Origin: Larix kaempferi
Lineage: Eukaryota; Streptophyta; Pinopsida; Pinales; Pinaceae
Reading direction: 5' to 3'
Length of the DNA: 64,000 nucleotides
Assembly: GCA_027924585.1 (NCBI GenBank)
Contig: BSBM01001068.1
Location: 62,001 to 126,000, forward strand
Both the position numbers and the translations under genes were made by a program. Shown here in pieces: positions 21,761 through 34,086 of the stretch; position 1 is the first letter of the stretch; each line of letters begins with the position of its first letter. Below the pieces are notes generated by a model. The model ran no database searches, had not been told where the DNA came from, and worked only from the letters and a program-made list of their open reading frames with translations.

Positions 21761-24588
21761 GTGGCACTTGCACACACATTTGTAATATCATATTTTAGTA
21801 CACAAAAATAAAAATAAACCATAGTAAGTAATAAAAATTCAAATTAAAAGTGTTCTTTTAACTACACATCATACCTACGTGTACGATGACCTATCAACCC
21901 CTAGCGGATATGGCTGGTCATCATAGTCTATACATACCCATGGACACCAGAATGCATGCACGTTATGAACATATTAAACAAGTAATTATTTAGGCAACCA
22001 CTTGTGGATGAATCTCAAACAAATTTAATGGAAACAACATGTTATACAACATGAATGGCAACAAATCCAAACGATATTTTATTGCTTTTTAAATCAAAGT
22101 TGACTAAGGTAAAACCCTTAGCCCCTTTTACATTAACGCATAACTTTGCCATGTTAAACCTTGTGCCTTGGAGCCAAAAATATTTCATCAAGGCCCTTGG
22201 AGGAACCTTAACACTTTACATTAATGGGATCACGACCTTTATTCATGGTCTCCCATGTGTTGGTTTATACATTTAAATCATAATGCCCATTTGTTAAGGC
22301 GAGGTCAAGATTAAGAGCTAAGAAAACCTTAGTAAAAACTTAACTAAATAAGCGTAAAATGAACAAATAAACATCACTTGTGTTATGACGACGGCATGCC
22401 AAAAATTTTGCAAACAAACACCGTGTAACCTATCATTTAGCAATTATAAGAATCATGTAAGCGACTACGCACAGTAACGTCAACTTTTACTTATGCTACG
22501 TCAAATTTTACATATTAGAAATATGGTGATGTTCATTGTCACATACCCAAATTATGAACATTTTATGTTGTGAAAAAAACATTTTGTTTTATGTTATTGT
22601 CAAGTTTTATGATTATTGACCAAGTAGGGTCAAGGATGACTGTAATTAATTAATTTGAATATTTTATTATTAATAAATAAAAGAGGAGACAAATATCCAA
22701 AGGAGGTTGTTGAATGAGTGTTCACTGACCCACTAGGAGGAATGGACTGGGGTGGAGAGTAAACTGACACTTGACAGCATCCTCAATTCACTTCTAGCTG
22801 TTGCAGGGGGAAACTTCCCTATTTTTATGGTCATGTTTCCCAAGAAAGTGTAACTGAGTAGGTGGCTCATTAACAAAAGAAACTGACCAAAGGCCTATGC
22901 ATGCTTTATCTACCCATCAAATTCAACAGGAAGCTGTTCAGTTTTACCTTGTGATAATTTCTGAAAGAGAAAGACAAGAGAGTACCAGAGATTCGATGAG
23001 GGGAAGGATAGGAAGGGATTGAGTGAGTTAAGACTGCATTTTTGAACTAGTGCAGCCACATTGCTGAGTTCAATATTGCTAAAGGCAGAAGTATTACTGC
23101 TGAGTTGCAAACACGGGGGGTTGACTAGTGAGGAAATATCATATCACGTCCATTCATATTGGGGGTTTGAATACTCTTAGAAACCTCAAAAATATATTGC
23201 CTCGTATTAAGGGGTCAAGTGGGGTTTTAATTTGACATAATAATATAAATATTGGGGGTTATTTTATTTGGGTGTGATGAGGAATAACATCCAAATCATG
23301 GGATGGATCCATACCTCCAAATCATGGGCTCAATTCATACCCACCTAAAACTTAAGGACCCTCCATTTTTATTTGATTTTGCTTATGATCCTAAGTTTTG
23401 CATAAATCCGATAATAGTGTACCAATGATAATATCGATGGGATTGTTGGCCTTGAGAAATCCTCATTTAATATCTTATTTAGGCTTGGTTTGAGTTGATA
23501 TTATATTGTTTTTCATATTTAAGTTAAGAGATGTAACTAATCGGGAGTTCCGGACTTGAACAATTGTATTGTATTTTTTGTAGGCATTCAAGTAAAAGAT
23601 TTAACTGTTCATTTTTTAAGTTGGGGTTTAGGTGGGCATTGAGATTCAATTAAACCTTGCTCCACGAAAACCAAGAAGAGTGAGATCAACATTTCTTGTC
23701 TCACTGGAACCAAGAAAAGTTAGATCAAATTATGTTTATTGACTAATTATTTCTTTCATCTTTTTTGTATTCTTCTTTAATATGTTCACATCGCCATTTA
23801 GGAATAGTTGTTAGATTGCGTTATATTTGGTACATTCATAATTGTAATTTCAATTCTTATATGCAAGGCATCTGTCTTAATATTGTATTGGAATTGACAT
23901 GAACATAGGTGAAAATATAAATCCTTATTTACATACCCTATGTGTTATCATTACCATGAAATGGTATCATATAAGTTTCACCAACTGTGTATCTTTATAC
24001 TATATTGCATGCTTGAAACATAACATTGTACTTTTTCCCCTCTCCTATAAAGATACAAATAATTATATATAACCCAAGAAAAGGTAACTAACTATTGTTA
24101 ATTCCATTGATTGCAAAAATAAATGTAGAGGAAGTGGAGGCAATTCATTAGATCTTGGGAATGACGCAAATCCACGCTATGCACATGATCATATGGTGTT
24201 ATTGAAAAGTAAAATGAATTTTTCTATGTTCATTTGGGTTCAAACATAAATGATGTTTGTTTTGATAGGAAGGTAGGGTAGTGTATCCACGAAAGGCTTT
24301 ACATTTTGCATTCTTATGGAGTTTAGTTTATTAAGATTATAGAAAACATGAGCTCTCTATGGCTATATTTGTATTTACATGATATAGAATTAGTAGATTG
24401 GCAGGCTGTGGTGTGAAACATATGCAATTCTCATATTTTCTAAGCATTGCACTAACAATTGGACTATTAGTGTTTTACATTCTTTGTTATGTTGATCTTT
24501 TGACTAGGTTTCCTTTTATGCATTTTTCCTTCCCCAGTACTATTTTGTTGGGTCTTCCACTATTCAATGCTACAAATTGATCAGTTGT
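21761..24588. other. Interior DNA, no gene recognised
   Basis: Mixed composition. About 22700-23130 is less AT-rich than its surroundings and may derive from transcribed sequence, but the reading frames are short (longest 66 codons, minus strand) and match nothing I know. The remainder is AT-rich with scattered short ORFs judged to be chance. Confidence 0.5.
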
Positions 24589-26122
24589 TGTAACATACCC
24601 CTATCACCACTTTGTCGTTGTAAGGAACGAGGTGCAAAATATTTCCTCAACATCAACAATCAAGGTATTAGTCATATTATGTACCGGATTATATATGTAC
24701 TCCAGTCGCAATTAGTATTGTATATAACACTTGTTCAATCATTATCTTTACCTCATTCCATAACACTTTACACATTAAGAACAATTAGCCATATTCGTAT
24801 AAACATCATTATTAAGCTAGTCTTAACAGATTGGTACATCATAATACCAAAAGGGTAAACCCCGAATAATTCTCATGGTCATTATGCAATCAAAACCTCC
24901 ACAAGTAACCCATCATTTTACATGTAAACTTACACAATAAATATTTAATATTCTTCATTGAATTTCACTTACCATTTGAGATCACATTTCTCAAGTAAAT
25001 TTAAACACATCAAGTACACAAGAGGAAGAGACCTGTATACATGGTTCACCCCATGTCTTGGGGATATGTCCACCAAAGATTTGTTGCATCTTTATTCATC
25101 AAAATATAGAGGAATACATTCTGCAACACACTGTGTGTGTAATATTTTCCTACTTTCTCGAACCTCTCATAGAGAGCACATTTCCAAAACAATTAGCCTT
25201 CTTTCTCAAAGGCATCACATGGATTCTCTCCCATGGATTCTCTCCCAGGATGATCACGACCAAATCATACAAATTCATACATTGAGTTACCCTTCAATCT
25301 CGAGGGTTCTACGACGTATATAACATATACAAGTCATATGCATAAGCTATGTGAGTCCTGGTCTAGCATACCTTTATACACACCAATAAATTGCATTCTA
25401 TATACAAAGGGTTTACCATACCCCAACTAGTATATACCTATAAACTCCATTAGTAATTATTAACTCAGCAAATAACATGACTATAAGTTTGAGCATGTAG
25501 ATATATAATATTTCATGTGAATGCAAGGTGTGCAAGGATCCTTCAATCCCTATGCAACTAAATCAATACAAACAGTATACAGAGGTATAATGTAGGGAAC
25601 AATAACATGCAGTGGTTTTTCCCTAAAATTTCCACGCCATAACACAATGGAAACACACACGCAAAATGCCTATATATTGGTAATGTGTGAAACATATATC
25701 TTACCGGGAGCAAACTTCCAATGATTGGAAATAGCTGAGTAATGCGAATCTATTGATGTTCATGATATAATATGCTGGAGCATAACTAAATAGAAGAGAC
25801 CCCCCAATGTCTGCATCAGCCATTACCAATGACACATAATCATGCAAACAAATATTTTATATGAAGCAATAAGTATACAGGGAGCTTTCTCTGCACAATA
25901 GGCAAAAGCACATAACGTCCAACAATTAATTCATCAAGCTATCAAAGAAAATGTCCACTGGGTCTTGTCCCCAACCTTGGAGAAAATGACAATCAAGAAG
26001 CACTATAGGCATGTGATATGAAATTATATCCTACAGGGGAAATCTCCCACACCTGGGAAATCATAAGATAAATAGAATAATAGCATAAATAAATATTATT
26101 ATAACATGCTTGGAAAGTATCC

Positions 26123-26136
26123 AGCATATTTTCATA

Positions 26137-26170
<34 letters not shown>

Positions 26171-26187
26171 TATGAAAATATATGCAC
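26123..26187. repeat. AT-centred perfect-type palindrome
   Basis: GCATATTTTCATAAGATATA on the left is mirrored by CTTATGAAAATATATGC on the right around a (TA)n centre, forming a long cruciform-capable hairpin. Confidence 0.75.
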
Positions 26188-26239
26188 AGGGATCGGCTTC
26201 ATTAAACCATCTTTTACAGTCATCAATGCATTCTGCAAT

Positions 26240-26625
26240 AAAAACATGCAAATTAATATAATGTGCAATGGATAAAAATGCAGAGATACTCTCTAGGCAA
26301 TACCCAAACCATAACCTGCATGCAAATTAGCATAATGGATAGATAAAGAGGTAAACTCTCCATCTCTGCGCATACCCAAACCATATCATGCGGTTTAACA
26401 TAATGTGTAATAGATAAATTCAGAGATAAACTCTCCATCTCTGCGCCATACCCAAACCATATCCTGCATGCGATTTAACATAATGTGTAATAAATACAGA
26501 GATAAAATCTCCATCTTTGCGCAATATCCAAACCATATCCAGCATGCAATTTAACCTAATGTGTATTGGATAAATGCAAACATAAACTCTCCATCTCTGT
26601 GCAATACCCAAACCATAACCTGCAT

Positions 26626-26632
<7 letters not shown>
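26240..26632. repeat. Five-copy tandem repeat of about 76 bp
   Basis: TACCCAAACCATA recurs at 26301, 26373, 26449, 26525 (as TATCCAAACC) and 26605, with spacings of 72, 76, 76 and 80 bp. It is accompanied each time by AACTCTCCATCTCTGCG and TAATGTGTAATGGATAAA. Minus-strand ORFs with MVWVL or MVWIL periods are repeat artefacts. A (TA)n run closes the array at about 26627-26661. Confidence 0.85.
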
Positions 26633-26663
<31 letters not shown>

Positions 26664-27374
26664 TAATGGATGGAAGGGGTACGAAAATCCTTTCTTAACC
26701 TCTTTCAACTACAAGAAATTCATGTCCTCCCCCGAGCTTGATGCGCATCAACCCATAAAAAAAACTCCACGCAGCAATGCACACCCAATTAATAAAAGAT
26801 AAATATATAAATAATAAATAATAAACTATTTCTTACTCTCCATAAGAAGTAACGCACACCCTCAAAGATAAATATATAAATAATAAACTAATAAAAGGTT
26901 TCAGGCATTTAGCTTTGGTAAGTAGCCAGGTTAAGGAAATATTTTAACCTCAAAACTAATTTAAAAACTTCAAAGCACGTATCAAGAAATAAAAAGTAAA
27001 TACCAAGAGAATTAAAAACTTCAACGCCGCAATCAAGGAGAGAATGGTGCTTTAGCAGCCATCCAAGAGAGGGATCTAACCACCAAATAACCCATATCAA
27101 AAGAAAAAGAAGCAAAGTGGCTGCAATTTTCTAAATTTAGGCTTTGCAATGCATTACCAAAAACTCTTAATCAAAATACAGATATTTTTATATACTTAAT
27201 ACCATAAACTCTCTATTTAAATAACTTTCTTTTTAATGAGACTAAAACCCTAAAATATAACACTATGCTTTCACTTAACTTTAATTATTTCCATGATTAT
27301 ATTATAGATCTATTTCCAATGGTTTAATATGATAATGTAGAAGCTATTACACAATATAAATATAAATAATATTT

Positions 27375-27378
<4 letters not shown>

Positions 27379-27421
<43 letters not shown>
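27379..27421. repeat. (TA)n microsatellite
   Basis: An uninterrupted TA run of about 42 bp in AT-rich DNA. Confidence 0.9.
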
Positions 27422-27426
<5 letters not shown>

Positions 27427-28514
27427 ATTTACATTTATAAAAATAATTATAAAACATTATCATACATAAAATCCATATAAGCACATCTTCATACATGCAA
27501 ATATTATTATACTAATAATATTTATTTAGGTACACACTTGTATAAAAAGCATTGTCATGAAATTAATTACATTTTAAAACTATAAATATAATGCTCTACT
27601 TTTGTAAACATCATTATAAGTAATATTTCATATATTTATAAGCTCCTCTTTACCATGTATTTACATTAAATAATAATGTAATTGATAATCCTTAATAATG
27701 TATTAAAAGTGTATACATACAAAATATTATTATAACTCATAATAATATTTATGAAGGTGATAACAATCATGTATACATATATCAAATCCATATATAAGCA
27801 ATTATATATGTGTATCTTAGGGTTGTCAAAAAGATGCATTGCATTTATAAAACATTATCGTAATGTTTCATAAAAACATACAATATAATATAAGTATTTA
27901 TAACTTTGCATTTCTTTATAATGCATTGTAGGTATAATAATTACGAGATATTGTTACAACTAATAATATTTTCCAAGTGATAAATAGCTTAGCTTACTTT
28001 AATAATTAGATAGTAGGTTTTTAATGAAGAAAACCCTTGACGCCAGTTGTCGGGGCTAGGATGTCAAGGATATCCAAGTGATTTTCTTAGTTTTACTTAA
28101 CAGCTTTTAGCAAGGATTAACTTAGTGTTAAGTTTTAGGTCTTAGGATACTTTTACTGCCTCACAGCAGTTAAGGGTAACTTCGGCGTCTCCCTCTAGGA
28201 CTAACCGAAAACTAAACATCTCAAGTAACCTTTGGTGAATGTTACGTTTGCTCAAGTGTTTGCAACAACAAGATAACATATGTCATCAAGTCATGGCTTC
28301 CAAGCCATTTACCTCTTCCTCCTGAGAGGATTCGTGTCGTCACGTTAGGTTGCAACATGAGCCGAGTCTCCTACGTCTAGCATTCACAAATTAAAATACT
28401 TAGCTTACAACGTTTACTGGTGGGGCCTTGGCCTTGGGATCCTCACCAGCACATAAGTACAATAACATTTACACCTACAAAAAATAGTAGGGGGGGTAAA
28501 AGAGGGATATTACA

Positions 28515-31500
28515 GTTGCCCCTGTAATCCTAGTAGGATCATTATTAGCATTATATTATTATTCTATTTAGCATTGTGTTTGCTTATACTAATATATGTG
28601 TTAGGGCTCTTTTTTGTTACAACTTGATAATATGATATAAAGGGGGTGTTAAAAATGGGTTGATAAAAATGGATACCTACAATATCTAGTGAAACTAGGG
28701 GTTTTCTTAATTGGAAAAGAATATTGGGAGGGGGGTTCAAAAATACAATTTTAGGATGTATTTTCCAATATTTGGTGAAATTAGGGATATTCTTTAATAT
28801 CATGTGAACGATCGTGCTATGTAACAAGTTCATTGAGTGAACCCCCCGTGGTTGCAAAGTAATTTATTCCATTCTCCACACACCATCTTCGTCCTGGTGG
28901 TTCAGTGAACAGGCTCGGGGGTCCTAAGGCAAGTGATTTGGCTGTCTTCAGGAGAAGGTTGGGTGGAACGGGATCCTTTGGATGTTTGTCACCCTTTGTT
29001 GTTAACAGGTTTTCATTGTGTTATCTTATTTATTTTCTATCATATTAGTTTTTCTGAATGCTTTAATTCTGAACTGTTATCTACTTCAGAAAATTGTCTT
29101 TTATTTAACTACTAGATTAGAATGTTGATTTGAAGATTCATTTCTGAATAATGAAATTATGATTGAATGAAATACTTCTCTGCATTTTTCCACACACTGT
29201 TTTAAAGTGTCGTACTCTAGTACAAAGAAGTTAAATTATAGATAGATTCCAATAATTGAATATCATAGATAAATATGTTTTATTTTAGTACAACCATTAT
29301 GTCTTAATTTCAGTAAAACTACTATGTATTGTATGCAGTAAAATATTACTCATCTAATAAACATAATTTTAAATAGTAACACATTACCTAGCATCTTATA
29401 GTTTAGTACAGATGTAACAACCTTTGAATCAAATTCTTACTCATAACAAAACCTAAGTTAAAACATAGCATTATTCTTCCATAAGTACCAGTAATCAAAT
29501 AATTGTTAAAGATTGCAGAATCCTTCTCAACACCAAACCTCTAAGTATTATAAACAATATATATGTATATCGTAAAAACCTAGTAGTATCAAATTCCATG
29601 TTACAAGAATTTTATTTTCAATTAAACCAAATCGAAAAATATATAGTTTCATTATACAGAGTCTTTTGTCCATATAGAAGGGTAACCGTATACATACATT
29701 TAATTAAACAATAAAAATCTTGTACCATTCCATTTACGTTTATTCATCAAAAATATCTTACACAGAGATCTTTTAATAAACAAATAATCATGCTGAGCTG
29801 TAATACGACCTGGAGAAATATTCTTTTCACATTGTATATCAACTATTAAAATATACAAGGAACTTTTAGACAGAACAACCTCAAATAGTTGTAACCTATA
29901 CCAGGGTCGAAACCCTGTACCTAATAACCGTCGTAAGACTATAGGGTTTTTGCACAAATGCCAAAACTTAAATCATTCATTATATAATATTAAGATTACA
30001 GCATGGGGTCGAGGCATTGAAAAGGCATCGCTCAGTTTTAAAGTTATATCACAGATAAAAATGCAACACAGGAATCCTAAGGAAGTAATACAAAACCCGA
30101 GTTCGAAGACCCGTGAGGGCTCACCCTTTAGTGACACATTTTATAAGTTGTAAACACAATGCTGCAAGTAATCAAACACATAAATGTTTAGGGTTTGAAT
30201 TTTCGACTCACCCTACCTACATCTCATTATACAAGTTATCACATTAAGTTTGGGGTTTGAAACCCGTAACAACACAACGATTGAAATATCAACATTTTAA
30301 ACATACAGGGTTAGGGTTTCAACCCAGCTTTACTTTTGTAGCTAGAAAGACTCGTACCATCCATAACACAATGAATTCGAACATTCATACAAGAGCTATG
30401 AGAAAGCTGTAATCCTAGCTTCAAACAGTACAGTAAAAATCCATAAGTCATCTTTATTAAAACCATAAAATTTATTTACAGAATAGTTTTCGAAAGAGCG
30501 TTGAGAAACCAACGCGAGCTCAAGGGCTCAAGGGTCAAACCCGCTTAGATATAAAACTATGCCATACGGCTTATAAGTTTACAACAAACTGTAAAATCAA
30601 ATTACAAGTTTAAAAGAAATCTCAGCGAAACCAAAATCAGACCGACATTAGTACCAAGCTTCACCTTTTCCTTCTGAGTTACAAATAGGATACCCATAGG
30701 GAATCACCGAGGCTTACCAGGTCCAAAGAAGCTCTTATCCCACTCTTGCCAACCTTAAACAAATGCCGAGGAATTGACCTGTCAAGGTTATCAACAAGGT
30801 AGCTGGTTAAATCATGTTACAAAAGAAGTAACTCAAACACATTATTTTTAAAAACAATGTATCATTAAAACACTCGACGAATCACTTAAGGTTGACTGCT
30901 ACATTACCTTCAAATTTATCAGCGCGTCTAAGCAAATCCCAAGAAACTTCACCAACGTATGCGATGGTTGTGCTTACAGCATCAAAACCTGTGGTGCTAA
31001 GATTCACCATCGAACCCTGTAAGGATTAAAAATTGTTGTAAAAAGACTCTAGTTCATATAGCTTGCAGTTGACAAAGATGCAGGTTATGAGGTCTCGATA
31101 TTGAAACCCTGGAGGGACTTGCAGCAATTGTTTACAAACCCTAGTTTTTCGAGAGTCGTTCGGCCTCTCCTACCACTATCGATGCCAAATGAATGTTCCC
31201 AGTTAAGCCTCGTTGAGGTCAATCAATCCGTAACTAGGTTTATTGCAAAACTTGAGGACCATCACGTGAAGTCAGACCACGGGGCTTCCAACAAGCTTTC
31301 CATTAAGACCACAATAATTAACATTTAACGTTACAACTATTGAGTTCCAGTCTTCTGCCAGTAGGGCTCTCCATCGTGGTTACATTTGGACGAACCTCAT
31401 TGTATATTCAAACCCCTGGCCAATAATAAAAATGTAGGCCAACGATTACACTTCCACATAACCTTTCCACTAAGAATTCCACTTAAGATGCTTTAATGTG

Positions 31501-33093
31501 CTTTAAATATTAACGTAGACGAGCTTTCAATACTCCTCAATACTCCTGCCAACTTGTTTTCACTACATTTGAATCTGGATTCGTAACTATAGTTTAAGAC
31601 CTTGCATATTTCCAAGCTTTCACGTTATACGTTTTCATATCCCAAGTTTTTAAACCCTTAGTATGATATAATACTACCATACATCTTTTGATAAATAAAA
31701 TATAAATGTTTTGCATAGTTCTATGTTAGACAATTTGGTTCATGGCTATAATCGTGGCCATAGGTTTAAGACCTTGCCACTTAATAAATCAATAATGCAA
31801 TAAGTCTTAAGTACGTATTAGTAAGACTTGGTTAATATCACTTATCATGTTTTAAGCCATAGTTAAAAAAAAACCACGTTATCATAATAATAAAGTAACT
31901 AGGGCATGCCTTAAGCTACAAATCCTTTAGCTATTTTACATGATAGGAACGTTATTTCTGACATAATACACTCGGGAGGAGATTAACATACGTTTTGAAA
32001 TCTCGACCTTTATATACATACAATTTTGGAAGTGCCATTGCTTCCTTGTATGTCTGTAAAGGAATATTAAGATGCGTTAGCTAGCTAGTAGCTAAGTAAG
32101 CCTCGGGGTGCCCATAGGAACCCTTCATCAAAAAGGAAAAATAAAATAATTAGTATCTATGAACGAAACAACAAAAAAGTATGAGCTAAGTTAAATGACA
32201 ATGCTTATACATATAATAAGTAATCATAATAATTTCGGATAACAAAGATAGTATTAAAACAATGTTGTTGTAACATTAATACATGCATTCAATCATTCGC
32301 ACGGAGTAAAGACATTTATGACCAAATATAAACATAGCATGTAATTGATGTAACGTAATTATAACATTGACGACTAATTGAAGAATGTGTTGTCATATTA
32401 CATAGTTAGTCGGTGCCTAAATGAATTAAATTATCATTAATGATACTTCCACATAACAAATATAAGCATTTAATGCTAATTAGAAAATTTTAAATTTTTG
32501 TGAAATTTGGGGATGTTACATTCACATAATTATGTTGCAGAACTATTAAATGCAAACGATGTAATGACGTTATTTTTATATAGTGATTGGTATATTACAC
32601 ATGAATTTTTTTATTTATTTATGAAATTTTGAAGTATATGACACATAAATACACAATTAATAAAAAATAAAGTTACTTTTAAATTAGAACACAAAGAGTT
32701 AAATTTGTGGTTGGAATGCAAAGTTAAAACTAGCGCAACCACTTAAATTGTGGTTGTGAATACAGATAGGTCACAAGCTAAGTGCCACAAATAAGTTACT
32801 TGTTCTTTATGCTTCATGTTAGTTACAAGAACTCCCATTATCCATGCATCAGTTACCAGTTATCAATCATAGCTATATATGTGTGTGTGTGTGTGTGTGT
32901 TTATTTTGAAACCACAACCATAAAATCAATCTCAACATTACACTTGTCTCATCCTCGTGCAATCTAGAAAAAGCATAGGCTCTAGTCCACCCCAAATTCT
33001 AAAATAAAAAACACGTATTGGTATAACTAAAATCAAAAGCATGCATATTTATGCCAGTTGTAATTAAAGGAAAATTAAAAGTAAAACAAATGT
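28515..33093. other. Right part of interior, no gene recognised
   Basis: AT-rich DNA with only short, unrecognised ORFs. About 29870-31400 contains several fragments like GGGTTTGAAACCCGT and AGGGTTTCAACCCAG, and looks like old repeat or untranslated sequence. A second LTR-type terminus (GGGGATGTTACA, ending 32520) has no convincing partner or target duplication. A (TG)n run is at about 32879-32900. Similarity to the left arm begins abruptly at 33094. Confidence 0.5.
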
Positions 33094-33890
33094 TAGAGTT
33101 AATGTTTAAATTCAGGTTATACTTTAAGTTGGAGTTGAAATGAGTCAAGTTGAAGTTAGATTAGGATAGAAGCTTAAATTGAAGTGAAAATTAAAATTAA
33201 AATTAAATTAGTGAATGTTAAAGTTAAAATCATAATTGAAGTTTAAAAATGAAGTTAAAATTAATTACATGTAATTGAAAACAAATGAAAATACATAGTA
33301 AACAAAAATTAAGTTAAAATTAAAACTAAATATAAATTGAAATCAAGTTAAAATTAAAATCAAAATTAACCTTTGCATCGTAGTTTAAGTGAAAATTAGA
33401 AATAAAATTACAATGCAATTAATTTTAAATTAACAACTTAATTAGATGTATATCAATTAATTACTTTAAATATTTATCATGTTAAATTATACAATTAAAT
33501 TAATTATATCACATTTAAATTTAAATTAAACAACAATACCATTTTAAATAATAAATTTATTGTACAATTTGAAATTATATTATAAAATTATTATTCTTTT
33601 TTTATAAATGATTTGCTAATATGTCATAGAAAAATAAAATAAAAACTAAATTTAAATCAAACAAATACACGAGGACTTATTTGGGCTATCTTTTTTCCAA
33701 GGTCATAGTAAAGGATAACTTTTTTTTCATAAAAAATAATTATACTTTTATTAAATATTTAATTAATTGAGTTTATATGAAAATAATAATATAATTTATT
33801 AGTGAAGAAAATACATATATGTCATGCTAATCACTTAGCTTTCAACCAACCAATAAGTCGATGAAGATTGCATTTTGCAAACTTATACTT

Positions 33891-34086
33891 CACTTAGTTG
33901 TAGATGGAGACAAATTTCAACCTTAATGGATGAATACATAGACTTTACTTGATCTATAAAAAGAACAAGAGCAAATATTTATGCATTTCACTTAGTTGTA
34001 GATGGAGACAAAGTCCAACCTTAATGGATGAATACATAGACTTTACTTGATCTGTAAAAAGAACAAAAGCAAATATTTATGCAGTG
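33891..34086. repeat. 98-bp tandem duplication, right arm only
   Basis: CACTTAGTTGTAGATGGAGA at 33891 is repeated at 33989 with a nearly identical continuation to GCAAATATTTATGCA. The left arm (about 12150-12260) has one copy. Confidence 0.8.

Larger units (their letters stand above)
24589..28514 (+). mobile_element. Possible LTR-type insertion nested in the interior
   Basis: The segment starts TGTAACATACCCC and ends GGGATATTACA, whose reverse complement is TGTAATATCCC. This is the TG...CA inverted terminus typical of plant LTR retrotransposons. GTTGT precedes it and GTTGC follows, a 4-of-5 match to a 5-bp target duplication. At 3.9 kb it would be a very long solo LTR or a non-autonomous element. 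No gag, protease, integrase or reverse transcriptase sequence was seen inside. Boundaries rest on terminal motifs only. Confidence 0.4.

Noticed and set aside
21024-21822. Proline-rich minus-strand ORFs
   Set aside because: Three overlapping frames are equally P/S-rich because the other strand is G-rich repeat; no domain seen.
24958-25323. 121-codon plus-strand ORF
   Set aside because: No recognisable domain, overlapped by another frame, and inside the LTR-like segment; treated as chance.
29870-30320. Telomere-like AAACCCT fragments
   Set aside because: Isolated, not in tandem, and embedded in unrelated sequence.
28515-32520. Second LTR-type element ending GGGGATGTTACA
   Set aside because: The candidate start at 29413 (TGTAACAACC) lacks a matching 5-bp flank (ACAGA against TTCAC).
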